Assembly (NCBI GenBank): GCA_017937735.1
Contig: JAGBCZ010000041.1
Span: forward strand, 1 to 17,801
From: Alphaproteobacteria bacterium
GTDB lineage: Bacteria > Pseudomonadota > Alphaproteobacteria > Rs-D84
Reading direction: 5' to 3'
Length of the DNA: 17,801 bases
Positions within the stretch are counted from its first letter, which is position 1, and every line of letters begins with the position of its first letter. Of this stretch, positions 1 to 5,405 are shown in pieces. A program made the translations under genes and the position numbers. Below the pieces are notes generated by a model. That model was not told where the DNA came from. It saw nothing but the letters and a program-made list of their open reading frames with translations, and ran no database searches.

Positions 1-825
1 ATCATCTTTTAACTTATTTAATAAATCTTCCCAATGATACGGCCATGCTTTTTCATTGTCGCTTACCAAATTATATGGTTGTTCATTTTTCTTCTCTGTT
101 ATTTGTAGCACTAATGGTGTTTCAATGAACGTCACTTCTGGCAAAATACGTTGTCTCAGATTTTCGTTAATTTCTGTTATAGATAAACGTTCAGAAAACT
201 GTAGCACATTTGCATTATTAGAAACTTTGTATTCCAATAATTTGTCACCATTGTCATCCAACGTTATTTCCGAGGTTGCATGAGTACCCAAATTATTAAC
301 CTGCAATTTAAACATCTGAACATACATGAATTCCAAAGAATCTTTTATTTCTTCCTGTTCTGATATACTCGTTAGTCCCCTCATCAAATCGTTTAAAGAT
401 TTTTTTGCGGCCGTCTTACTTTTTTCATCTAATGTAGCAAATTCATCTATCAATTTAATTTGTAAAACAAGCGATTCTCTTACAGAAGAATAATCGTGTG
501 ATTTCAATAATTCTATCAATCTTCTCGCAAAACCAGCATTAAATTTTGTCATCAATAAATTTAAATCACGATTTTTCTGTTGAGAATCCAATTGTTGAAA
601 ATTTTTCTGTATACTATAAAACAGTGCTCTACACATACTCTCAACAAGCACTTTACGATGTTCATAAACGATTTTCTCGCTGTCACTAACAGATTTAATG
701 ATTGTATAAACAGTTTTTCCGACAGTACTTTTTCCTGTTCCATTTGATCCAGCTATAACATTCAACCCATTAAGATTGATATCTGCGTCTTTTATATAAC
801 CAACATTTTTTAGGGTTATTCTCAT
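1..825 (-). CDS. ATP-binding protein, SMC/OLD-like ATPase, N-terminal part (runs off window)
   Basis: The frame is open from an ATG at 825-823 to the window edge (275 codons, C-terminus missing). The N-terminus MRITLKNVGYIKDADINLNG followed by the Walker A GSNGTGKST (residues 26-34) is the classic start of SMC/RecF/OLD-type ABC ATPases, where strand-loop-strand precedes the P-loop. Residues ~45-170 are charged and helical, as expected for the coiled-coil insertion that separates Walker A from Walker B in this superfamily. Walker B and signature motifs would lie beyond the edge. An AGGA eight bases before the ATG is the likely ribosome site. Transcription comes from the minus-strand promoters at 883-986. 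In an accessory region such proteins are often defence ATPases (OLD, Septu-like or AbiEii-like), but the missing C-terminus prevents assignment. Confidence 0.85.
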   Translation of the reverse strand, partial: MRITLKNVGYIKDADINLNGLNVIAGSNGTGKSTVGKTVYTIIKSVSDSEKIVYEHRKVLVESMCRALFYSIQKNFQQLDSQQKNRDLNLLMTKFNAGFARRLIELLKSHDYSSVRESLVLQIKLIDEFATLDEKSKTAAKKSLNDLMRGLTSISEQEEIKDSLEFMYVQMFKLQVNNLGTHATSEITLDDNGDKLLEYKVSNNANVLQFSERLSITEINENLRQRILPEVTFIETPLVLQITEKKNEQPYNLVSDNEKAWPYHWEDLLNKLKDD

Positions 826-882
826 TGTATAATCCTGTTGTTCCAACTAAATGATAGTATGTTTTTTTTACTTGACAAGCTT

Positions 883-888
883 ATTATA
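883..888 (-). promoter_or_regulatory. Extended -10 promoter proximal to the ATPase gene
   Basis: On the minus strand the sequence reads TGATATAAT (extended -10). No good -35 is visible 17 bp upstream. Transcription would start near 876 and give a ~50-nt leader before the ATG at 825. It lies just downstream of the hairpin terminator at 902-942, so it would bypass that terminator. Confidence 0.45.
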
Positions 889-901
889 TCATTTTTTTTG
901 T

Positions 902-942
902 AAAAAAAACAGGGGACAATCAAAATTTAATTGATCTTCCCC
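902..942 (-). terminator. Rho-independent terminator / attenuator in the ATPase leader
   Basis: Read on the minus strand, GGGGA and ATCAA pair with TTGAT and TCCCC around a seven-base loop (one internal mismatch plus one G-U), followed by TGTTTTTTTT. It lies only ~10 nt downstream of the start point of the strong promoter at 958-986, so that promoter would yield a ~45-nt RNA unless transcription reads through into the ATPase gene. Confidence 0.65.
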
Positions 943-957
943 TTTCACTTTGCTCGC

Positions 958-986
958 ATTATATCACATTTTGCACTAAAAGTCAA
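958..986 (-). promoter_or_regulatory. Strong sigma70-type promoter upstream of the ATPase attenuator
   Basis: On the minus strand: -35 TTGACT (986-981), 17-bp spacer, -10 TATAAT (963-958), preceded by TGA to give an extended -10. Predicted start is near 951. No other gene on this strand is close, so it serves either a very short RNA or the ATPase gene through the terminator at 902-942. Between 990 and 1150 I see no gene or clear signal. Confidence 0.7.
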
Positions 987-1153
987 TTTGTTTATGTTTC
1001 TCAAACTACATATCTCAAAACTTCCATAAGCTTAACCATTCCGTAGACGTCCCTTCCTTTTTGTATTTTTAGATAAATCTAGCTACACGACGACACATTT
1101 TTCTACATATTTGACACAAATTCAAGAATCACCACACAACAAACACACCGCCC

Positions 1154-1181
1154 TTGATTTTTGTGGGAAATGGTGTAGAAT
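1154..1181 (+). promoter_or_regulatory. Promoter of the structured leader RNA
   Basis: -35 TTGATT (1154-1159), 16-bp spacer, -10 TAGAAT (1176-1181). The predicted start near 1188 coincides with the first base of a perfect 6-bp hairpin, GTGCAA-GTAA-TTGCAC (1188-1203), as would be expected for a stable 5' end. Confidence 0.6.
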
Positions 1182-1187
1182 ATGTGT

Positions 1188-1377
1188 GTGCAAGTAATTG
1201 CACGATCGGCATTAAAAGTGAGAACGGGTTTCATCGCCCAAACGTCACGACTTCTAATGTCCCGACAATGGTCGGGATGCTGTTGCTATACAATAAGGTT
1301 TATCCTGAAGGCACAGAGTTCTACGTTTGAACTGATGAACTCCCGACCACTCTTTCATTGAGTGGTCTTTTGTTTGG
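1188..1377 (+). ncRNA. Structured leader or small RNA with mutually exclusive hairpins ending in a terminator
   Basis: About 190 nt from predicted start to terminator. It has a 5' hairpin (1188-1203); hairpin 1:2, TCCCGAC (1260-1266) with GTCGGGA (1271-1277); and segment 3, TCCCGACC (1341-1348), which is perfectly complementary (8 bp) to GGTCGGGA (1270-1277). Segment 3 shares GACC with the left arm of the terminator (1345-1352). So 2:3 pairing would dismantle the terminator, while 1:2 pairing would free it. That is attenuator or riboswitch logic, with a small membrane-peptide ORF just downstream. I do not recognise the 64-nt stretch between segments 2 and 3, nor a known riboswitch, 6S, SRP or tmRNA signature. 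A free-standing sRNA is the alternative. Confidence 0.5.
1345..1377 (+). terminator. Rho-independent terminator of the leader RNA
   Basis: Perfect 8-bp stem GACCACTC (1345-1352) / GAGTGGTC (1360-1367), seven-base loop, then TTTTGTTT. Confidence 0.8.
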
Positions 1378-1383
1378 GGTTGT

Positions 1384-1506
1384 ATGGTTGTCAGACAATG
1401 GACTTTTGTTATTGCGATTGCGTTCGTCATTGGGGTTGGCGTTGGGGTGCAATTACCCACACGGACGGTCGCACCACCCAGCGCAAGAGTACACCAAGCG
1501 ATTTGA
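1384..1506 (+). CDS. Small membrane peptide (40 aa), possibly the first part of a frameshifted ORF
   Basis: The ATG at 1384 starts MVVRQWTFVIAIAFVIGVGV and continues to a TGA at 1504. Residues ~6-23 form one transmembrane helix, followed by a polar Pro/Arg tail. GGGG four bases before the ATG is a weak ribosome site. The ORF lies just past the terminator at 1345-1377 and would be expressed only by read-through. From 1481 the +1 frame reads AQEYTKRFEYLWNTYKK and stops at 1532-1534, directly before the next terminator. This looks more like a natural C-terminus than the in-frame tail, so either a +1 shift near CCC-A (1477-1480) or a frameshift mutation is possible. No homologue is recognised. 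Confidence 0.35.
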   Translation: MVVRQWTFVIAIAFVIGVGVGVQLPTRTVAPPSARVHQAI

Positions 1507-1533
1507 ATATTTGTGGAATACATATAAAAAATA

Positions 1534-1560
1534 ACCCGCCCACACAGGGTGGGTGTTTAT
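1534..1560. terminator. Bidirectional terminator between convergent small ORF and membrane-protein gene
   Basis: ACCCGCCC (1534-1541) pairs with GGGTGGGT (1547-1554), one G-U, loop ACACA. The plus-strand tail is GTTTATTTAT; the minus-strand tail is TTATTTTTTATA. It ends both the leader/small-ORF transcript and the minus-strand gene whose stop codon is at 1557-1559. Confidence 0.75.
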
Positions 1561-2084
1561 TTATGCAGGGCGATATTTATCCGCTCAGATAATTTCTTTG
1601 CGTGTTTCCTGACGGAAAGGTAGAACACGAACGAAATCGCCAAACAAGTAATCCCAACAACACTATTCCCAACTGTCAAGGCAAAAATCATCAAAACAAT
1701 TGATGCCATCAACACATTACGAGACAGTGCGTATTCACGACTCAATGTTTTTAAAAACACGTCTTCTTTTTCAGCAGAAACATATTCTTTATAATCATGC
1801 CATTGGATCTTGATTTTACGCGACAACCAAGTTCTGCGTTCTGGGGGCACGTCCGTCATTAGAATTTCTTCCAAGAATACGGATGCCATACGGTTCATAA
1901 CCAGTCCTACAAAATAAGCCAATGCAATAAAACACACTGTTTCCGTAGTTGGGCTATTTATTACCCCTTGTAGCAGTCGCCACTGTGCGCCAAAGAACAA
2001 GGGATCGATTAACACAAGCCCAATTAAAGAAACCAGACCAATAAACAACATGTTTATCAAATGATAAAAAGGTATCTTGTTCAT
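1557..2084 (-). CDS. Four-helix membrane protein, partner of the MBL-fold protein
   Basis: 175 aa from the ATG at 2084-2082; GGGGGTGG five bases upstream is a strong ribosome site, so I prefer this start to the GTG at 2096. Hydrophobic segments at about residues 8-28, 46-66, 122-140 and 142-160 suggest four transmembrane helices. They enclose a cytoplasmic-looking charged region (~75-118) that contains an R-R/K-rich stretch and WHDYKEYVSAEKEDVF. The C-terminal tail is basic. It starts 12 nt after the stop of the upstream MBL-fold gene, so the two are almost certainly co-transcribed and probably act together at the membrane. I recognise no named family. Confidence 0.85.
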   Translation of the reverse strand: MNKIPFYHLINMLFIGLVSLIGLVLIDPLFFGAQWRLLQGVINSPTTETVCFIALAYFVGLVMNRMASVFLEEILMTDVPPERRTWLSRKIKIQWHDYKEYVSAEKEDVFLKTLSREYALSRNVLMASIVLMIFALTVGNSVVGITCLAISFVFYLSVRKHAKKLSERINIALHK

Positions 2085-2096
2085 GACCACCCCCAC

Positions 2097-2942
2097 TTAT
2101 GCGGCATGATGCCAAGAATCAAATGAGTAATTCCCAAACGGATCAATGCGTAAAACGATGTTACCGTCTTTTCTGGTCGTTAACACATGTCTGGATTCAC
2201 CGTTAAGCCATATTCCGCGTCCATTATTGTAGGCACACGCCGACCCTAGTTGACTGTCGTGCTCGCAACGTTTATCAGATATAATCGTTGCGCGCGGATT
2301 AACCACAGCGAAAAATTCGGGACAAAAATCTGTTGTACGACCATGATGTGGCGCTAATAAAAAATCAGCGTTTTTTACTGCGGCCACAAATTCTGGATTC
2401 GTCATCATCTTTACCAAGATTTCTTTGTTGTTATCACCAGTAAGCACGACTTTACATTCCCCAAAACTTAAAACATAAACTTTAGAGAAAGTGTTTGGAT
2501 CTTCTAGATCTTGGTCGTTTTTATCTGGGCTAAACGCCTGCCATTTAAGCCCGCCATTGACATATTCTGAAAAAGGATCTTCCTCTGGCGGAACGACTTT
2601 TGTATAACTGCTGTTCATTGCGTTTATATAATCAACTCTAGTACGATCTTTTACATCAAATTTGGTACGATCTATCGGGAATGCGGATTTTGCCCTGCTT
2701 AAGACCCTGGGGCTTATTCCATACCTTTCAAGATTCATAATATCGTGATAGTGATCTTCATGTGGATGTGTGATAACCAACGCATCCAACTGGCTGATTT
2801 GACCGATGTTTGTCAGATGGTAAGCTGGCGAGAAATCGTCACTACCGCCTATATCAACCAAAATATTTTTTCCATTTGGGGTTTGTATATGTGTGCAGGA
2901 ACCGTGTCCCACGTCAAAGAATGTTATTTTTGTTTCTGACAT
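2097..2942 (-). CDS. ComEC/Rec2-like metallo-beta-lactamase-fold hydrolase
   Basis: 281 aa, no signal peptide. N-terminal ITFFDVGHGSCTHIQTPNGK (residues 6-25) and the HxHxDH metal site THPHEDH (58-64, His59, His61, Asp63, His64) are typical of the ComEC-type MBL branch. Further ligands are likely Asp170 in LTGDNN and His199/His200 in APHHG. The family includes nucleases and phosphodiesterases, so an RNA/DNA or nucleotide substrate is plausible, but the sequence does not identify it. AAGGAAAGGA precedes the ATG. It is stand-alone, unlike the MBL domain fused to the ComEC channel, and its partner here is the four-helix membrane protein encoded 12 nt downstream. The pair sits among restriction and ATPase genes, which suggests but does not prove a defence role. 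Confidence 0.9.
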   Translation of the reverse strand: MSETKITFFDVGHGSCTHIQTPNGKNILVDIGGSDDFSPAYHLTNIGQISQLDALVITHPHEDHYHDIMNLERYGISPRVLSRAKSAFPIDRTKFDVKDRTRVDYINAMNSSYTKVVPPEEDPFSEYVNGGLKWQAFSPDKNDQDLEDPNTFSKVYVLSFGECKVVLTGDNNKEILVKMMTNPEFVAAVKNADFLLAPHHGRTTDFCPEFFAVVNPRATIISDKRCEHDSQLGSACAYNNGRGIWLNGESRHVLTTRKDGNIVLRIDPFGNYSFDSWHHAA

Positions 2943-2998
2943 TTCTTTTTCCTTTCCTTATTTAATAAACAGTCAACCCTACCCAATTAACAAACCGA

Positions 2999-3027
2999 TT
3001 GACCAGGTTACAGGAATTTGATATAAT
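2999..3027 (+). promoter_or_regulatory. Near-consensus promoter of a short RNA
   Basis: -35 TTGACC (2999-3004), 17-bp spacer, extended -10 TGATATAAT with TATAAT at 3022-3027. Start predicted near 3034. It points away from the MBL gene, whose ATG is at 2942. Confidence 0.75.
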
Positions 3028-3033
3028 CAGAAG

Positions 3034-3096
3034 CGTTCGAAGATGTCCGATTATATTGGATATCCCAAATCTGTCGTGCCAACGACAGATTTTTTT
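3034..3096 (+). ncRNA. Candidate ~63-nt small RNA with two hairpins
   Basis: It is bounded by the strong promoter at 2999-3027 and a perfect terminator. Hairpin 1 pairs GATGTCC (3042-3048) with GGATATC (3058-3064), one G-U, around a nine-base loop. Hairpin 2 is the terminator. No ORF with a ribosome site fits inside. It may be a trans-acting sRNA or an attenuated leader of the gene at 3291, 195 nt downstream. Confidence 0.6.
3067..3096 (+). terminator. Rho-independent terminator of the small RNA
   Basis: Perfect 11-bp stem AAATCTGTCGT (3067-3077) / ACGACAGATTT (3082-3092), four-base loop GCCA, then a T run to 3096. Confidence 0.85.
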
Positions 3097-3241
3097 GATT
3101 TTAAACAGGTTTAAACCACCGTCAAAACCAAAGATTTATCTTGGCATACAACAGAAAAAGCCAATGTCAATTTAAATTTAATACTTTTTATAAATTTGTG
3201 ATAAAATACAAATGATAGACAAATAAAAGACGAGAAATCGC

Positions 3242-3269
3242 TTGACAGTATAAAGTTTTTTGTCATACT
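3242..3269 (+). promoter_or_regulatory. Promoter of the winged-helix-like gene
   Basis: -35 TTGACA (3242-3247), 16-bp spacer, -10-like CATACT (3264-3269). It would start a short leader ~15 nt before the ATG at 3291. The rest of 3097-3241 is AT-rich with no clear signal. Confidence 0.5.
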
Positions 3270-3290
3270 TTCAATATAAAGTCGTTGCAA

Positions 3291-3638
3291 ATGGATGATA
3301 TTTTTGATCTTTCAAAGGTAAACAACGTACCAGAATCAATCAAAGCAGATCTGGGGCTGGACGAGTTTGCAGAAGAAATAATCAAGCTGTTTACAATTGC
3401 GGACCAACCACTAAACATTAATCAGGTCTTTATTGCGCATTATAAAATGTTTTCTGCGACTAAAAACTCTGACGGAAATTACGAAACCAAACCAGACGTA
3501 AAACCGAAAACCAAACGACAAATCACTCTTAAATTATACAGCATGAGCAAAGAGCCAGATTCTGTTATTATTTCCATAGGTCGTGGCACATACAAGCTTA
3601 ATACTTGCAAGAAAGAGCAGCTTGCGTTGCCGTTGTAA
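3291..3638 (+). CDS. Hypothetical protein, putative winged-helix DNA-binding (HARE-HTH-like)
   Basis: 115 aa from the ATG at 3291; a TTG two codons earlier (3285) is less likely. No strong Shine-Dalgarno is visible, consistent with a short leader from the promoter at 3242-3269. Residues ~1-30 are acidic. Residues ~35-105 read as helix (EEIIKLFTIADQPLNINQVF), a basic linker (KPDVKPKTKRQ), helix, and a beta-wing ending ISIGRGTYKL. The closing rGtYkL pattern and overall size resemble winged-helix modules such as HARE-HTH that accompany restriction enzymes. That is a fold-level impression, not a confirmed family. It may regulate neighbouring genes. It converges with the AAA_14 ATPase gene, leaving 126 bp between stops with no clear terminator. 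Confidence 0.75.
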   Translation: MDDIFDLSKVNNVPESIKADLGLDEFAEEIIKLFTIADQPLNINQVFIAHYKMFSATKNSDGNYETKPDVKPKTKRQITLKLYSMSKEPDSVIISIGRGTYKLNTCKKEQLALPL

Positions 3639-3764
3639 CAAATCCTTTCCAATATTTAATCCCCTCAACAGCTCGGGCAGAATCATGTTTTTTGTCTGTT
3701 ACTTGCTCACAAGCCTGATCATTAACTTGATCACAAACTATACAAGTTGGCACAGATTCAACAG

Positions 3765-5030
3765 TTATTTGTCTGCGCTGTCCAGCAACCAAGACAAGGC
3801 ATTGACATGTTTGACACCGTTGTATTCACCGTCAGCTCCATCCAAAGTTATCAAGTATTTCGGATAGTTATCATCTATTTCTGCAAGCGATGCCATTTCA
3901 CGCATAAAGACATCTTCATCAACAACAGATTTGGATATCTGATAATATTCAACCACACCTGAACCTTTGGTGGCAACAAAATCAACCTCTAACTCTTTTG
4001 TTCCTCCGCCAGTCAACTTTTTACTGATTTTCCCAACATTTACAGTATAGCCACGTCTTAACAGCTCAAGATAAACAACGTTTTCAAGTATCTTACCGTC
4101 ATCGCCGATTTTTCGCCCCAGCACCACCTGTCTTAACCCGGCATCACAGACATAATACTTTGGTGACGAGGTCAGTATCTTTTTGCCCTTTAAATCCATA
4201 CGTTCACAGCGATATAGCATGTAGCTATCCAGCAACCCTTGAACATATTTATTTATAGAATCATTACTGACAGTATCGCCCAACTGCTTTTCTATATTTA
4301 GAATACTGGTTTCTTTGGATATGTTATCGAACATGAACTTAACAACCTCGTTCAATTTTTGTGGGCTGCGCAGGTTGTAACGCTCTATTATGTCCTTGTT
4401 TATAGTATTATTGTAGACAGAATCCAACAAATACTCATCTATTAATTCAGAATCACCGTCATATTTCAAAGTCTGTGGGAAACCACTTTGCGCTATATAT
4501 CTGGCGTAAACAGCCTTTAAATCTGGAACAAAACGCATGCCGTTTTCCATTGGATACAACCCATCTACAAACTCTTTAAAAGACAATGGTTGCATTTTTA
4601 TTTCTGTATAACGCCCGCCCAATAAGGTTGCCAGTTTGCTGGAAAACATGTAAGCATTCGATCCGGTCAAGTACAGGTCCACATTTTCCTTGTCTCGCAA
4701 AGTATTTGCAACCTTTTGCCATTCTGGCACCATTTGTATTTCATCCAAGAAGACATAATTCATCTTGCCCGGAACCAACAAGCTCATTACATGTTCATAC
4801 AATTTATGAGGATCTAACAACCACTGGTTGTCTAACATATCCAAATCTATTTTATGTATCTGGGTGGCATCAACACCAGTGGACAGCAAATATTGCCCAA
4901 ACAATACCAACAGTTTGGACTTACCGCAGCGTCTGACCCCAGTAACTATTTTTACCATACTGGCATCAGATGACCATTTTTTTAATTTTTCCAGATACTC
5001 TGGTCTGTTTATTAGTTTTTCTTCTGCCAT
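3765..5030 (-). CDS. AAA_14/DUF4143 family ATPase
   Basis: 421 aa, the usual length of this family. Order: N-terminal NRPEYLEKLKKW, Walker A GVRRCGKS (31-38), Walker B YVFLDEIQ (92-99), sensor-like LYLTGSNAYMFSS (119-131), a helical linker with KDIIERYNLRSP, then the DUF4143 domain from ~residue 290 (YYVCDAGLRQVVLG, ENVVYLELLRRGYTV, LEVDFVATKG). The E...LEVDF pattern resembles the PD-(D/E)XK-like fold proposed for DUF4143. GAGG before the ATG supports the start. The biological role of this very expanded family is unsettled (mobile or toxin-antitoxin-like behaviour has been suggested). Its upstream region carries the repeats at 5082-5288. Confidence 0.93.
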   Translation of the reverse strand: MAEEKLINRPEYLEKLKKWSSDASMVKIVTGVRRCGKSKLLVLFGQYLLSTGVDATQIHKIDLDMLDNQWLLDPHKLYEHVMSLLVPGKMNYVFLDEIQMVPEWQKVANTLRDKENVDLYLTGSNAYMFSSKLATLLGGRYTEIKMQPLSFKEFVDGLYPMENGMRFVPDLKAVYARYIAQSGFPQTLKYDGDSELIDEYLLDSVYNNTINKDIIERYNLRSPQKLNEVVKFMFDNISKETSILNIEKQLGDTVSNDSINKYVQGLLDSYMLYRCERMDLKGKKILTSSPKYYVCDAGLRQVVLGRKIGDDGKILENVVYLELLRRGYTVNVGKISKKLTGGGTKELEVDFVATKGSGVVEYYQISKSVVDEDVFMREMASLAEIDDNYPKYLITLDGADGEYNGVKHVNALSWLLDSADK

Positions 5031-5143
5031 TTATAACCTCTTTTTTATGTAAGTATAGCTTACCTTTTTGCCATCTGCAATAAATTTCTATTATAATAGA
5101 AACTTTTGGAATAATTCCGAAAATTTCTATCGGACTAGAATTC

Positions 5144-5236
5144 CTAGACTTTTTGCACATTTTTCGACCCATTTTTCTGACATTTTTGCACGTTTTTTGA
5201 CCCAGGCTCGGCTTTTATGACAAAAATTTCTGTCAT
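5144..5236 (-). CDS. Possible 30-aa peptide ORF built on an in-frame repeat
   Basis: An ATG at 5236-5234 opens 30 codons ending at TAG 5146-5144. It contains GSKNVQKCQKN followed by GSKNVQKV. The underlying direct repeat, 22 bp at 5150-5171 and 5183-5204, has a 33-bp period. It differs at two positions, and both changes are synonymous (TCA/TCG, AAC/AAT). That hints this was or is translated. There is no clear ribosome site, and the frame above the ATG is open only eight further codons. It may be a relic of a repeat-borne gene. Confidence 0.25.
   Translation of the reverse strand: MTEIFVIKAEPGSKNVQKCQKNGSKNVQKV
5150..5204. repeat. 22-bp direct repeat, 33-bp period
   Basis: TTTTTGCACATTTTTCGACC(CA) at 5150-5171 recurs at 5183-5204 with 20 of 22 bases identical. 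It lies between palindromes B and C of the same cluster. Confidence 0.75.
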
Positions 5237-5361
5237 AATAGAAATTTTCTGCAGTTTTACATAAAATTTCTATTAAGGCGGAAATTGCGACTTTTAGAAC
5301 AGTTTATCCGGACATATACAGAAAACACAATAGACTTTTACTTCCTGATTATTAGCTTTAT

Positions 5362-5389
5362 AAAAAACGGCCTTATTTGGCCGTTTTTT
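5362..5389. terminator. Bidirectional terminator after the DUF262 gene
   Basis: AAAAAACGGCC (5362-5372) pairs with GGCCGTTTTTT (5379-5389), loop TTATTT. The arms give a U tract on both strands; it lies 16 nt past the stop codon at 5406. Confidence 0.85.
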
Positions 5390-5405
5390 TTATAAAACAT
5401 CATTC

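Larger units (their letters stand above)
5082..5288. repeat. Cluster of four degenerate palindromes (AAATTTCTATTATAATAGAAA type)
   Basis: Four copies all start AAATTTCT: A 5082-5106 (near-perfect dyad around TATTATAATA), B 5121-5144, C 5224-5249 (AAATTTCTGTCATAATAGAA) and D 5264-5288. Copies A/B and C/D are spaced 39 and 40 bp apart. A further dyad, GGAATAATTCC, sits at 5108-5118 between A and B. They fill the space upstream of the AAA_14 gene and could be operators or target/end sequences of a mobile unit. Spacing and sequence decay exclude a CRISPR array. Confidence 0.75.

Noticed and set aside
1188..1377. 6S RNA, SRP RNA or tmRNA
   Set aside because: The 5' and 3' ends do not pair into a long rod, there is no GGAAG-type SRP loop and no tRNA-like end or tag ORF. 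Switch-like stems explain the structure better.
1254..1523. 89-codon minus-strand ORF
   Set aside because: It is antisense to the leader and terminator, has odd composition and no ribosome site.
2085..2096. GTG start of the four-helix membrane protein
   Set aside because: The GGGGGTGG ribosome site overlaps these codons and is correctly spaced for the ATG at 2084.
3598..3792. 64-codon minus-strand ORF between the winged-helix-like gene and the AAA_14 ATPase
   Set aside because: It overlaps both neighbouring genes out of frame and has no start signal.
5082..5288. CRISPR array
   Set aside because: Repeat copies are degenerate, unevenly spaced (39, 103, 40 bp) and palindromic over their whole length; there are no cas genes.
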